Made by a program: the position numbers and the translations under genes
Notes under the pieces: generated by a model
The model's database searches: none
What the model saw: the letters and a program-made list of their open reading frames with translations, nothing else
What the model was told of the DNA's origin: nothing
Part shown: positions 28,557 to 36,237 of the stretch, piece after piece
Layout of the letters: each line of letters begins with the position of its first letter
Numbering within the stretch: the first letter of the stretch is position 1
Assembly (NCBI GenBank): GCA_030037905.1
Contig: JASHPX010000044.1
Location: forward strand, 1 to 52,921
DNA length: 52,921 nt
From: Gammaproteobacteria bacterium
Lineage (GTDB): Bacteria; Pseudomonadota; Gammaproteobacteria; Steroidobacterales; Steroidobacteraceae
Direction: 5' to 3'

Positions 28557-28602
28557 CGGATCTGCCGCACGGGACGTCTCGACTCGCCCCCTGGAATGCG
28601 AG

Positions 28603-28620
28603 CACAATGCTCATATTGTG
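28603..28620. promoter_or_regulatory. Candidate TetR operator between divergent genes
   Basis: CACAAT-GCTCAT-ATTGTG is a perfect 6-bp inverted repeat with a 6-bp spacer. It is centred in the gap between the MFS and tetR genes, the expected site for a TetR-family dimer to repress both. Confidence 0.65.
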
Positions 28621-28668
28621 GTGAAGCACACCCTGTTGGCTACTCGCATTCCGCGCCGCTCGGGTGCG

Positions 28669-29304
28669 ATGCGCAAACGGCCAAAACAGGCGCGTTCCCG
28701 AGCGACCATCGAAGCGATACTCCAGGCTGCAGCTCACATTCTGGGAGAACGCGGCTGGGAGGGGCTCACGACCAATGCCGTGGCCGAGGTGGCGGGGGTC
28801 AGCATCGGCTCGCTCTATCAATATTTTCCCCACAAACTGGCTCTCGTAGAGGCCGTGCGGCGACGGCATTTCGACGACGTGCTCGCGGTGCTTTGCGCCG
28901 CAGCCGACAGCCAACTACCGCGCGCGCGCCGTATCGAGGCGCTGGTCGACGGCATGATCGGTGTGCACAGCCGGAATCCCGCAGCCCATCGCGTCCTGCT
29001 GGAAGAAACACCACGCGGCAAGGAAGCCGGCGCCGTCCACGATCGATTCGGGGTCATCCTGCATCAGCGCTACGAGGCCATCGTCAGGGCGAATGCCCGT
29101 GGCACTTCCACCGAGCACACTCGCCTGGCTGCGCGGGTGCTGGCTGCCGCGGTCGCCGGGGTGGTTCACGAGGCGGCCAGTCAGGGCACGCTGCAGTCCG
29201 GTAGCTTGAGGCTCGAGCTGGTAAGGCTGGTGGAATCCTACTTGGCAGCGCGACCGAGCCTCCGTCACGAGCCGAATCATCCTCGAGGAGACCGCACATG
29301 GTGA
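28669..29304 (+). CDS. TetR/AcrR-family transcriptional regulator
   Basis: DNA-binding repressor. The N-terminal HTH reads ARSRATIEAILQAAAHILGERG then TTNAVAEVAGVSIGSLYQYFPHKLALVEAV, a textbook TetR block. The C-terminal ligand domain is unassigned. I start at ATG 28669 (MRKRPKQARS), giving 211 residues. In-frame GTG codons at 28618/28621 directly abut the operator and are less likely. The divergent MFS gene and the downstream SDR relic and oxidoreductase are likely targets. Its stop overlaps the SDR relic start. Confidence 0.88.
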   Translation: MRKRPKQARSRATIEAILQAAAHILGERGWEGLTTNAVAEVAGVSIGSLYQYFPHKLALVEAVRRRHFDDVLAVLCAAADSQLPRARRIEALVDGMIGVHSRNPAAHRVLLEETPRGKEAGAVHDRFGVILHQRYEAIVRANARGTSTEHTRLAARVLAAAVAGVVHEAASQGTLQSGSLRLELVRLVESYLAARPSLRHEPNHPRGDRTW

Positions 29305-29428
29305 ACTCAGTGGCCGTCGTGACAGGCGCCAGCCAGGGCATCGGTCAGGCAACCGCATCGCGATGCCTGGGCTCCCGCTGATCGGCGCTTCGATTCGCAT
29401 GGACGGCGGTGAGATCAAGGGCGTCTAG
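29298..29428 (+). pseudogene. Short-chain dehydrogenase/reductase with large internal deletion
   Basis: The ATG at 29298 overlaps the tetR stop and begins MVNSVAVVTGASQGIGQATA, the SDR Rossmann motif TGxxxGIG. After about 22 codons the frame runs into a stop, but a shifted frame encodes IGASIRMDGGEIKGV, the typical SDR C-terminus, ending at TAG 29426-29428. About 200 central codons, including the YxxxK site, are missing. It is a dead gene that once followed tetR. Confidence 0.8.
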
Positions 29429-29477
29429 CCGCTCAGCTTGCGCAGACCAGCATCGACGGGCCTGCGAGGAGTCAACC

Positions 29478-30431
29478 GTGAAAGCAGCGATGATCGTCGA
29501 GCCAGGCAGCTCGCCCGTCTATGGGGACTTCGATGACCCGGTGTCCGCACCGGGTAAGAGCGTCATCCGGGTCACGGCGACCTCGATCAGCCACCTCACG
29601 CGCAGCCGTGCGTCGGGGAGCCATTACAGTTCAGCGGGCACTCTGCCACTGATCCCCGGCATCGACGGCACCGGCGTCACCGAGAATGGACACCGCGTCT
29701 ACTTCGCGGCGCCGGAGAGGCCGTACGGCGCCATGGCCGAGCGTTGCCTCGTGGACAATGACCACTGGTTCGTCCTGCCGGAGGGCATCGACGAAGTCAC
29801 GGCGGCCGCCCTCGCGATCCCGGGAATGTCCTCGTGGGCGGCGCTCGTGGAGCGCGCCAAGCTGCGCGCCGGCGAGACGGTCCTCATCAATGGAGCGACC
29901 GGCACCTCGGGTCGATTGGCAGTGCAGATCGCCAAGCACCTGGGAGCCGGGAAAGTCATCGCGACGGGACGCCGGGCCCAATCGCTCGACGACCTCCGCG
30001 CCGTCGGCGCCGACGCGACCGTACAGTGGGCGCAGGACAGGGATGCGCTGGAAGCGGCCGTGAGACACGAGTTCGAGCAGGGTATCGATATCATTCTCGA
30101 CTATCTGTGGGGCACGAGCGCCGAGACCCTGATAGTCGCGGCTGCGAAGGCCGGCCCCGAGGGAGTACCGATCCGCTACGTACAGATTGGCGCCATCAGC
30201 GGACCGGACATCACTCTGCCGGCCGCTGCGCTGCGCGCCTCCGGTCTGCAGCTCATGGGTAGCGGGATCGGTGGCATCCCCCTTCCGGGACTGATGAAAG
30301 CGATCCGAGGCGTCCTGGAGGCTGCCCCGTCAGGCGGCTTCAAGATCGCCACCCGAACGTTGCCACTGTCGCAGGTGACGCAAGCCTGGGCCATCCAGTA
30401 TAGCGGCTCGCGTATCGTTCTTCTGCCCTGA
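29478..30431 (+). CDS. Zinc-independent MDR oxidoreductase (quinone oxidoreductase-like)
   Basis: Medium-chain dehydrogenase/reductase fold: GroES-like N-terminal part (IPGIDGTGVTENGHRVYF) and a Rossmann domain with LINGATGTSGRLAVQIAKHLGAGKVIATG. The zinc-binding Cys/His set of true alcohol dehydrogenases is missing, so it likely reduces a quinone or enone with NAD(P)H. The start is GTG 29478 (VKAAMIVEPG) behind CGAGGAGTC; the ORF-track start is upstream filler. It has 317 residues. It follows tetR and the SDR relic in the same direction. Confidence 0.88.
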   Translation: MKAAMIVEPGSSPVYGDFDDPVSAPGKSVIRVTATSISHLTRSRASGSHYSSAGTLPLIPGIDGTGVTENGHRVYFAAPERPYGAMAERCLVDNDHWFVLPEGIDEVTAAALAIPGMSSWAALVERAKLRAGETVLINGATGTSGRLAVQIAKHLGAGKVIATGRRAQSLDDLRAVGADATVQWAQDRDALEAAVRHEFEQGIDIILDYLWGTSAETLIVAAAKAGPEGVPIRYVQIGAISGPDITLPAAALRASGLQLMGSGIGGIPLPGLMKAIRGVLEAAPSGGFKIATRTLPLSQVTQAWAIQYSGSRIVLLP

Positions 30432-30464
30432 AGGGCACCGACGGTCTGCGGCCGACAGACCCCC

Positions 30465-30525
30465 GGCTCACGGAGGCGTCAATTGATCTACTCTCCTGAT
30501 GTACTCTCCTCAGCGCCGGGAACAG
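30465..30525. repeat. Right copy of the imperfect direct repeat
   Basis: Matches 27309-27356 with an additional 13-nt duplication (CTCTCCTGATGTA). It corresponds to the 3' tail of an MFS gene but no MFS gene precedes it here. It ends 3 nt before the toxin stop codon. Confidence 0.85.
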
Positions 30526-30528
30526 TGG

Positions 30529-30891
30529 CTAGCGCCCGATGAGGTGTCTGAGGGCCTCTTCCACTGTCTTCAGGACATTCGGCGGGACTTTGCAGTACCG
30601 AAACATGAACCTGGCATTCGAGACCGCGCGGATTTGATCGATCAGAAGGTCCGTATCGAATTTCAAACCGTCTGCTTTTTGAATTCGGACTCGAAGCGGA
30701 AAATGATCGCCAGGAGGCGGGGAGTCCGTCTGGCTGGTTCCAGGGATGACGATGGTGGTCGCGTGCCCCGCAGTGTTCAGGGCATCGGTCTGAAGGACCA
30801 GAGCGGGTCGCTCCTTTTTCCCTGGCTCCTGTTTGTGAGTTTGCGGTTCGAAATCCACCGCCCACACTTCACCGCGCAGTCGCTGACTCAT
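30529..30891 (-). CDS. MazF/PemK-family mRNA interferase toxin
   Basis: 120-residue endoribonuclease toxin. MSQRLRGEVWAVDFEP, then GKKERPALVLQTDALN, ATTIVIPGTSQ and the LLIDQIRAVSNARF strand are the PemK/MazF core; the Arg-Pro in KKERPALV and the Thr/Ser in IPGTSQ are the usual active-site region. I start at ATG 30891, overlapping the antitoxin stop in an ATGA. The ORF-track start at 31155 reads through the antitoxin in another frame. Classical antitoxin-toxin order. Confidence 0.9.
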   Translation of the reverse strand: MSQRLRGEVWAVDFEPQTHKQEPGKKERPALVLQTDALNTAGHATTIVIPGTSQTDSPPPGDHFPLRVRIQKADGLKFDTDLLIDQIRAVSNARFMFRYCKVPPNVLKTVEEALRHLIGR

Positions 30892-31121
30892 GTCAGCCCA
30901 TCTGAGACGCTCGCGTCCATTGCCTCCGCCACCGCCGCGCTGTGAGCGGCCAACTGCGCCGAGAGCTCGGCCATGCGGCTTTGCATTTGCTGCTGATTGA
31001 ACGCTTCCATCGCGCGACGCGCGTACTCGGACCTGCTCAAGCCCGAACGCTTGGCCTCGGCCGCCACCTGGCGTGCCAAATCCTTCGGGATACGCAGAGA
31101 AAAGGTCGTGAGTGCTTCCAT
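30888..31121 (-). CDS. Ribbon-helix-helix antitoxin
   Basis: 77 residues. The N-terminus TTFSLRIPKDLARQVAAEAKRSGLSRSEYARRAM is a ribbon-helix-helix DNA-binding domain (beta strand FSLRIP, then two helices). The Ala/Gln-rich C-terminal helix should wrap the toxin. It overlaps the toxin start by 4 nt. A palindrome 34 bp upstream is a likely autoregulatory operator. Confidence 0.88.
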   Translation of the reverse strand: MEALTTFSLRIPKDLARQVAAEAKRSGLSRSEYARRAMEAFNQQQMQSRMAELSAQLAAHSAAVAEAMDASVSDGLT

Positions 31122-31154
31122 GAATGAAGCGTATCACAAAAGGTATTGCGAACA

Positions 31155-31168
31155 CGTATTACAATACG
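31155..31168. promoter_or_regulatory. Palindromic operator upstream of the toxin-antitoxin operon
   Basis: CGTATT-AC-AATACG is a perfect 6-bp inverted repeat. Related half-sites (GGTATT, CGTATC) flank it toward the antitoxin start at 31121. AT-rich and suited for ribbon-helix-helix binding. The rest of 31122-31446 holds no gene I can support. Confidence 0.6.
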
Positions 31169-31446
31169 CAAGACATCCAAGCCCAGAAACTGCTTTTATA
31201 ACAATGGCCTAGAGGCGTTCCACTCGGGCACGACCCGATCCCGAGGGTCGATCGCGGTTTCGCGTCCAGCGCCTCGACGAGCGCGTCATTCCGCGCATCG
31301 ACGATGTCCCGCTCGAGCGCCGAGCGCCGTGCGAAATTCAAGCGATTACAATTCTGGATTGCGGCTCTCTGGAATTTGTGCGCACCGGCGCTAAAGGAAA
31401 CTGGACTCCCAATAGCTGGCACCTTATTTGGTTTGCGGATGAAGCG

Positions 31447-31842
31447 GTGGGAATGTTCGACGAAATCTACTGTGACGCAGTGCTGCCCGACGGTCGCGAC
31501 CCCCGGGAGACGTGTTTCCAGACGAAGTCTTTTCCCGATCCCTGTATGTGTCGCTACCGAATCACGAGCGCGGGGCGCCTGATCGATTCCGCTGGCAATG
31601 ACTTGCAGCCGGACGGATACATCACGTTTTATACGGTGGACCGTGAGAGTGACGACGGCGCAACGTCGGCAAGAGCCGCAACGCTGCGCGAGTATCGCGC
31701 TCGATTCTCATCAGGACAGCTTCAAACCATCGTGCGTGTCGACCAGGATCGTGTTGAACACACCCGCTACGGGTTGGCTTCGTATCGATGGTTCGAGCCG
31801 CGCTCGTTTCTCTTTGGTGATCCGGACGAGCCGTTCAGGTGA
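31447..31842 (+). CDS. Conserved hypothetical protein (MGMFD family)
   Basis: About 131 residues. The start GTG at 31447 would give MGMFDEIYCDAVLPDG, like a widespread family of small proteins beginning MGMFD and followed by LPD, FQTKS and a D/R-Y-x-I-T-x-x-GRL block (here YRITSAGRLIDS). They are common near phage or mobile genes and have no known function. The ORF-track start at 31378 includes 23 residues without family resemblance. Slightly lower GC than the core genes. Confidence 0.6.
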   Translation: MGMFDEIYCDAVLPDGRDPRETCFQTKSFPDPCMCRYRITSAGRLIDSAGNDLQPDGYITFYTVDRESDDGATSARAATLREYRARFSSGQLQTIVRVDQDRVEHTRYGLASYRWFEPRSFLFGDPDEPFR

Positions 31843-31894
31843 TCGTGGGCTGGGTTCACCGGCTCATCTCATCGAACGCATCTCATGGTGAGTA

Positions 31895-31926
31895 TTCTAA
31901 AGTGTCACTTTAGAAATCTCATTTCT
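31895..31926. promoter_or_regulatory. Perfect 21-bp palindrome plus overlapping inverted repeat
   Basis: TTCTAAAGTG, a central T, and CACTTTAGAA form a perfect 10-bp inverted repeat at 31895-31915. It overlaps AGAAAT-CTC-ATTTCT at 31912-31926. A one-base spacer cannot form a normal hairpin loop, so a dimer-bound operator is more likely than a terminator. It lies about 150 bp upstream of the exported-protein gene. No adjacent regulator is assigned. Confidence 0.55.
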
Positions 31927-32072
31927 AGCGCTCAGTGGACAAGGGGACGAGAATGGTATTTGCCCGCTGTCCGCGGATTCGCGACGCGCGGCCCGTTGGT
32001 AATAAGATTAGGCCCATAACTTCCAACCAGTCGGCGCACGGACCGCGCGTGCAGCCCAACCGGAGATGTTCC

Positions 32073-33047
32073 ATGAAGCGTATCGCCGCTGCGCTCGCCT
32101 CGGGCCTGCCGTTATCCGCTGCCCTGGCGCTGGCCATGATGGCCCTGCCGCTGACGGCGATGGGCGCCGCTCGGGCGAGCGACTGCAACCGCGCCTGCCT
32201 GCGCTCGATACTCGACCGCTACCTTACTGCCGTCGTGAAGCACGATCCCGCGGCCGCGCCCTTGGCGCTCGGCTATCGCCAGACGGAAAACGCCATCAAC
32301 GTCCCCATCGGCAAAGGCATCTGGCAAACGATCACCGCCCTCGGCCAGGTACAGCGCCGCTATATCGATCCGGTCAGCAGCCAGGCGGCCTACTACGGCA
32401 TCGTCGATGAGAGCGGGCGGCTGGCCATCGTGACCGCGCGACTGCGCATCGAGGACCACGCCATCACCGAGGCCGAGTGGTACATCGCCCGCAACGGCGA
32501 TCCCGGCCTGCCGGGCGCCAAGCCTCCGAACATGTGGAATCCCACGAGCCTCATGGCAAATCCTCCGCCTGACCGCATCGTCCCGGCCGACAAGCGCCTG
32601 CCGCGCCGCGCGATGATCGCGATCGTCAACAGCTACTACGATGGCATCACCTCCCACGATCGCAGCGTCGTGCTGGCACGCCCGGGCTGCAATCGCTACG
32701 AGAACGGAACCCGCGTCACCGGTCATCGCGGCGGTAAGGACGATGATTGCATCGGCGGGCTGGCGCACTTCAATCTGTCCAACGTCGCGGCGCGCCGCGT
32801 CTCGTTCGTCGACGCCGAGGCGGGGATGGTGCTGGGTATGGCGGTGTTCATCCGGCGGCCCGGATCACCCGTGCCTCGCAACGCGTTCAGCGAATGGTTC
32901 GCGATCGACAATGGCGAGATCAACAACATCTGGACGGCCATGTACTATCCCGGCCCCGAGCGGCCCGTGCCCAACTGGCCGCCCTACGACGGTAATTTCC
33001 CGCTGCCGGCAGACGTGATTCCGGCGCCACCCGCTGCGCGGCCCTGA
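32073..33047 (+). CDS. Exported protein of unknown function (DUF8021-like)
   Basis: 324 residues with a signal peptide (MKRIAAALASGLPLSAALAL, cleavage near GAARA-SDCN). The mature part begins CNRACLRSILDRYLTAVVKHDP, with later TENAINVPIGKGIWQTITALG and YDGITSHDRSVVLARPGCNRYENG. It contains two NTF2/SnoaL-like halves, each beginning with a Y..(A/I)..HD pattern, as in DUF8021 proteins; this assignment is tentative. I use ATG 32073 with CGGAG upstream; the ORF-track extension lacks a signal. The MFS gene starts 9 nt downstream. Confidence 0.7.
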   Translation: MKRIAAALASGLPLSAALALAMMALPLTAMGAARASDCNRACLRSILDRYLTAVVKHDPAAAPLALGYRQTENAINVPIGKGIWQTITALGQVQRRYIDPVSSQAAYYGIVDESGRLAIVTARLRIEDHAITEAEWYIARNGDPGLPGAKPPNMWNPTSLMANPPPDRIVPADKRLPRRAMIAIVNSYYDGITSHDRSVVLARPGCNRYENGTRVTGHRGGKDDDCIGGLAHFNLSNVAARRVSFVDAEAGMVLGMAVFIRRPGSPVPRNAFSEWFAIDNGEINNIWTAMYYPGPERPVPNWPPYDGNFPLPADVIPAPPAARP

Positions 33048-33056
33048 AATCGCGGC

Positions 33057-34397
33057 TTGTCGCGCGAGCCCGCCTCGCCCGTGCAGGCCGACACCGGCGC
33101 AACCGGCGCAACCGGCGTCAGGGGCGACAGCGCGACGGCATCGCCGCCGCGGGTGATGCCGGGCACGCGCGCCTACGCGCGCATCAGCATCGGCTTGTTC
33201 TTTGCCGGCGCGACGACTTTCTCGCTGTTGTACTGCGTACAGCCGCTGCTGCCGCTGCTGGCGCGCGACTTTGCGGTGGACGCGGCGGCCAGCTCGCTCG
33301 CGTTGTCCTTCACGACCGCCTGCCTGGCCGTGGCGATCGTATGCGCACCGCTCGCCGCGGAGAATTTCGGGCGGCTTGGTCTGATGTTCATCTCACTCAG
33401 CGCCGCGGCGCTGCTGGACATCGCGGTCGCGGCCACGCATCAATGGGCAGTGCTGCTCGCCCTGCGCGCCCTCGAGGGCGTTGCACTCGGAGGCGTACCC
33501 GCGGTGGCCATGGCCTACATCGCGGAAGAGATGGATCCACGCGGCCTGGGATTTTCCATGGGCCTGTATATCGCGGGCACGGCCCTCGGTGGCATGGCGG
33601 GACGAATATGCGCGGGGCTGCTGACGCAAACTTTCTCCTGGCGCATCGCCCTGCTGGTGCTCGGCGCCGCCGGCCTGGCCGCCGCCGCCGCCTTCATCGC
33701 ACTGATGCCGCGCGCGCGGCATGCTGGGCGCGCCAGCGAATCGCGCACGGGCGAATCGCGCACCGAGCCGCCGGGGCGCGAGTCGCCGCGCGGCGCACGG
33801 CCGCGTCATCTGCAGGTCTGGATGGGACATCTGGGCAGTGCGCCCCTGCGCCGGCTGTTCGCGATCGGCTTTCTGGTCATGGGTGCGTTCGTGACCGTCT
33901 ACAACTACCTGGGCTTTCGCCTGATGGCACCGCCGTATGGTTTCGATCAGCGGCAGCTGGGGTTGATCTTCATCATCTACCTGTTCGGCGTTGGCGCGTC
34001 CTCCATCGCCGGCGCCCTCGCCGACCGCATCGGCCCGCAGCGCGTGCTCTGCGCGGGTATCGCGGTCGCGGCACTGGGCGTAGCGACGAGCCTGTTGCAG
34101 CCGCTGCCATGGCTGCTGTCGGGAATCACCATCGTGACGATCGGGTTCTTCGCCGCGCACGCGGTCGCGAGCGGGTGGATCGGCCGGCTCGCTGCAGGTC
34201 ACTACGGACACGCGTCCTCGCTGTACCTGCTCGCCTATTATCTGGGCGCGAGCCTGGCCGGCTCGGCCGGTGGGTGGTTCTGGGGCGCAGGCGGCTGGCC
34301 GCTGGTGGCCGGATTCACGCTCGCGCTGTTGGCCGCGGCCTTCGCCGCCTCCGTAGGCATCGCGGCGCTGCACCGAGCGCCGACCACAGCACGCTGA
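33057..34397 (+). CDS. MFS transporter (YnfM-like)
   Basis: Twelve-helix major facilitator. FAGATTFSLLYCVQPLLPLLARDF, ALRALEGVALGGVPAVAMAYIAEE and SMGLYIAGTALGGMAGR are characteristic of the YnfM/arabinose-efflux group. A 30-nt tandem duplication (SESRTGESRT) sits in the central cytoplasmic loop and a 9-nt x3 repeat (ATG units) in the N-terminal tail. The start is uncertain: TTG 33057 or ATG 33156 at VMPGTRAYARIS. The latter would remove the repetitive tail. The transported compound is unknown. Confidence 0.85.
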   Translation: MSREPASPVQADTGATGATGVRGDSATASPPRVMPGTRAYARISIGLFFAGATTFSLLYCVQPLLPLLARDFAVDAAASSLALSFTTACLAVAIVCAPLAAENFGRLGLMFISLSAAALLDIAVAATHQWAVLLALRALEGVALGGVPAVAMAYIAEEMDPRGLGFSMGLYIAGTALGGMAGRICAGLLTQTFSWRIALLVLGAAGLAAAAAFIALMPRARHAGRASESRTGESRTEPPGRESPRGARPRHLQVWMGHLGSAPLRRLFAIGFLVMGAFVTVYNYLGFRLMAPPYGFDQRQLGLIFIIYLFGVGASSIAGALADRIGPQRVLCAGIAVAALGVATSLLQPLPWLLSGITIVTIGFFAAHAVASGWIGRLAAGHYGHASSLYLLAYYLGASLAGSAGGWFWGAGGWPLVAGFTLALLAAAFAASVGIAALHRAPTTAR

Positions 34398-34426
34398 TTG
34401 CGTTAGACTGCCCGACAGGAGCCCCG

Positions 34427-34639
34427 ATGATGACAACCCATACGGGCCGGGCCCGCCGCTGGTGGTACCTGCTGTTCCTGGTGCAGTTCGTGGCCGTGCT
34501 CTGGCCGCCGTTCTACAACCGCGTCGAACCGCGCTGGATGGGCATTCCGTTCTTCTACTGGTACCAGCTGCTGTGGGTGATCCTCGGCGCGGCCTGCACG
34601 GCGACCGTCTACTTCGCGAGCGCAAGAGCAGCACGATAG
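34427..34639 (+). CDS. DUF3311 small membrane protein
   Basis: 70 residues with two membrane segments (WWYLLFLVQFVAVLWPPFYN and IPFFYWYQLLWVILGAA). WPPFYNRVEPxxxGxPFFYWYQLLW is the DUF3311 signature. It is typically encoded just before MctP-like sodium:solute symporters, presumably as an accessory subunit. It is hidden in the ORF track inside an unrelated 432-residue frame. The symporter starts 8 nt after its stop. Confidence 0.88.
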   Translation: MMTTHTGRARRWWYLLFLVQFVAVLWPPFYNRVEPRWMGIPFFYWYQLLWVILGAACTATVYFASARAAR

Positions 34640-34647
34640 GAACGGCG

Positions 34648-36207
34648 GTGCCGAGAATCGATTGGGTCGCGCTGACCATCTTCGTGGCGCTGTTCGCCTT
34701 CGTGGCGTGGCTGGGCCTTGCGGCCGCGCGCTGGCGGCGCGGCGACCTGACGCTGCTGCATGAGTGGGGCCTCGGCGGCCGGCGCTTCGGCACGCTCGTC
34801 ACCTGGTTCCTCGTCGGCGGGGATCTCTACACCGCATACACCTTCATCGCCGTGCCGGCGCTGGCCTTCGGTGCCGGCGCGACCGCCTTCTTCGCGGTTC
34901 CATATACCATCCTCGCCTATCCGATTTTCTTCATGGTATTCCCGCGCATCTGGCATATCTGCCACGAGCAGCGCCACATCACGATCGCCGACTTCGTGCA
35001 CGAGCGTTTCGGAAATCGCTGGTTGGCGCTGGCCGTCACGATCACCGGGATCATCGCGACCATGCCGTACATCGCCCTGCAGCTCGTCGGCCTGCAGGTG
35101 GTGATCGGCGGTCTGGGCATCGCAGGCTCAGGCCTCGCCGGCTACCTGCCGCTGCTGATCGCGTTCGTCATCCTGGCGGCGTTCACGCATTCGAGCGGAC
35201 TGCGCGCTCCGGCCTCCATCGCCATCGTCAAGGACATCCTGATCTATGCGACGACCCTCGCCGCGATCATCTACATTCCGATCCGGCTCGGGGGCTTCGG
35301 GCACATCTTCGCCGCGGTGCCGTCCGCGAAGCTGCTGCTGGCTGCGCCCGGTGCGCACAGCACCGGCAGCTTCAGCGCCTACGCGACGCTGGCACTCGGC
35401 TCCGCGCTCGCGCTGTTTCTCTACCCGCACGCCATCACCGGGGTGCTCAGCGCGAGCAGTGGGCAGGCGATCCGGCGTAATGCGGCGCTGCTGCCCTGTT
35501 ACTCGTTGCTGCTCGGCCTGCTGGTGCTGATGGGCTTCTTTGCGGTCGCCGCGGGCGTCGCGCAGCGTCCCGAGTACGCCCAGGCTTTCAAGCTCTTCGG
35601 TAACAGCTTCTCGGTACCGGCGCTGTTCCTGCAGCTCTTCCCTGCGTGGTTCGTGGGCATCGCCTTCGCCGCCATCGGCATCGGGGCGCTGGTGCCGGCC
35701 GCGATCATGGCGATCGCGTCCGCCAATCTATATGCGCGCAACGTGCATCGCGAATTCATCCGCCGCGATTCCACGGAGCGGCAGCAAGCGGCCACGGCCA
35801 AATGGGCGGCGCTGTTGATCAAGCTCGGCGCTCTGGCGTTCGTGCTGTTCGTGCCCACCGACTACGCGGTCTACCTGCAGCTGCTCGGGGGAATCTGGAT
35901 CATTCAGACCCTGCCCGCAGTGATGTTCGGTGCCTTCACACGCTGGTTCAACGACTGGGCGCTGCTCGCCGGCTGGGCGGTGGGCACCGCCGCCGGCACC
36001 GTGATGGCCGTGCAGGCGCATCTGACGCCGACCTATCCACTGCATCTGGCAGGCTTCACGCTGCCCGGCTACACGGCGCTATACACCGTGATCCTGAATC
36101 TGGCGCTCGCCGCGGCGCTCACCCCGCTGTTGGATACGATCGGTGCCCGGCATGGCCAGCTGCAGCGGGGCGGGCGCGGGCGTGTCGAGACCGGGTCGCT
36201 GAATTAG
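34648..36207 (+). CDS. Sodium:solute symporter, MctP-like monocarboxylate permease
   Basis: 519 residues with about 13 membrane helices of the SSS fold. LHEWGLGGRRFGTLVTWFLVGGDLYTAYTFIAVP and FVHERFGNRWLALAVT are typical of the MctP branch that imports lactate, pyruvate and related monocarboxylates. Start GTG 34648. The upstream DUF3311 gene and downstream 2-hydroxy-acid dehydrogenase support uptake of a hydroxy acid. Substrate is inferred from context. Confidence 0.88.
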   Translation: MPRIDWVALTIFVALFAFVAWLGLAAARWRRGDLTLLHEWGLGGRRFGTLVTWFLVGGDLYTAYTFIAVPALAFGAGATAFFAVPYTILAYPIFFMVFPRIWHICHEQRHITIADFVHERFGNRWLALAVTITGIIATMPYIALQLVGLQVVIGGLGIAGSGLAGYLPLLIAFVILAAFTHSSGLRAPASIAIVKDILIYATTLAAIIYIPIRLGGFGHIFAAVPSAKLLLAAPGAHSTGSFSAYATLALGSALALFLYPHAITGVLSASSGQAIRRNAALLPCYSLLLGLLVLMGFFAVAAGVAQRPEYAQAFKLFGNSFSVPALFLQLFPAWFVGIAFAAIGIGALVPAAIMAIASANLYARNVHREFIRRDSTERQQAATAKWAALLIKLGALAFVLFVPTDYAVYLQLLGGIWIIQTLPAVMFGAFTRWFNDWALLAGWAVGTAAGTVMAVQAHLTPTYPLHLAGFTLPGYTALYTVILNLALAAALTPLLDTIGARHGQLQRGGRGRVETGSLN

Positions 36208-36230
36208 CGCCGAGTGAATTAGCGTCGAGG
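36201..36230. repeat. 15-nt x2 tandem repeat across the symporter stop
   Basis: GAATTAGCGCCGAGT followed by GAATTAGCGTCGAGG. The first contains the TAG stop of the symporter. The second supplies the GAGG ribosome-binding region of the next gene. Confidence 0.85.
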
Positions 36231-36237
36231 GAGAACC

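Noticed and set aside
31159-31422. 87-residue minus-strand ORF upstream of the MGMFD gene
   Set aside because: No recognisable domain, no ribosome-binding site and it covers the TA operator; treated as non-coding.
31895-31915. Rho-independent terminator of the MGMFD gene
   Set aside because: One-base loop and no following T-run, so the palindrome suits protein binding more than termination.
33393-34802. 469-residue minus-strand ORF
   Set aside because: Antisense of the MFS, DUF3311 and symporter genes, all of which have clear motifs.
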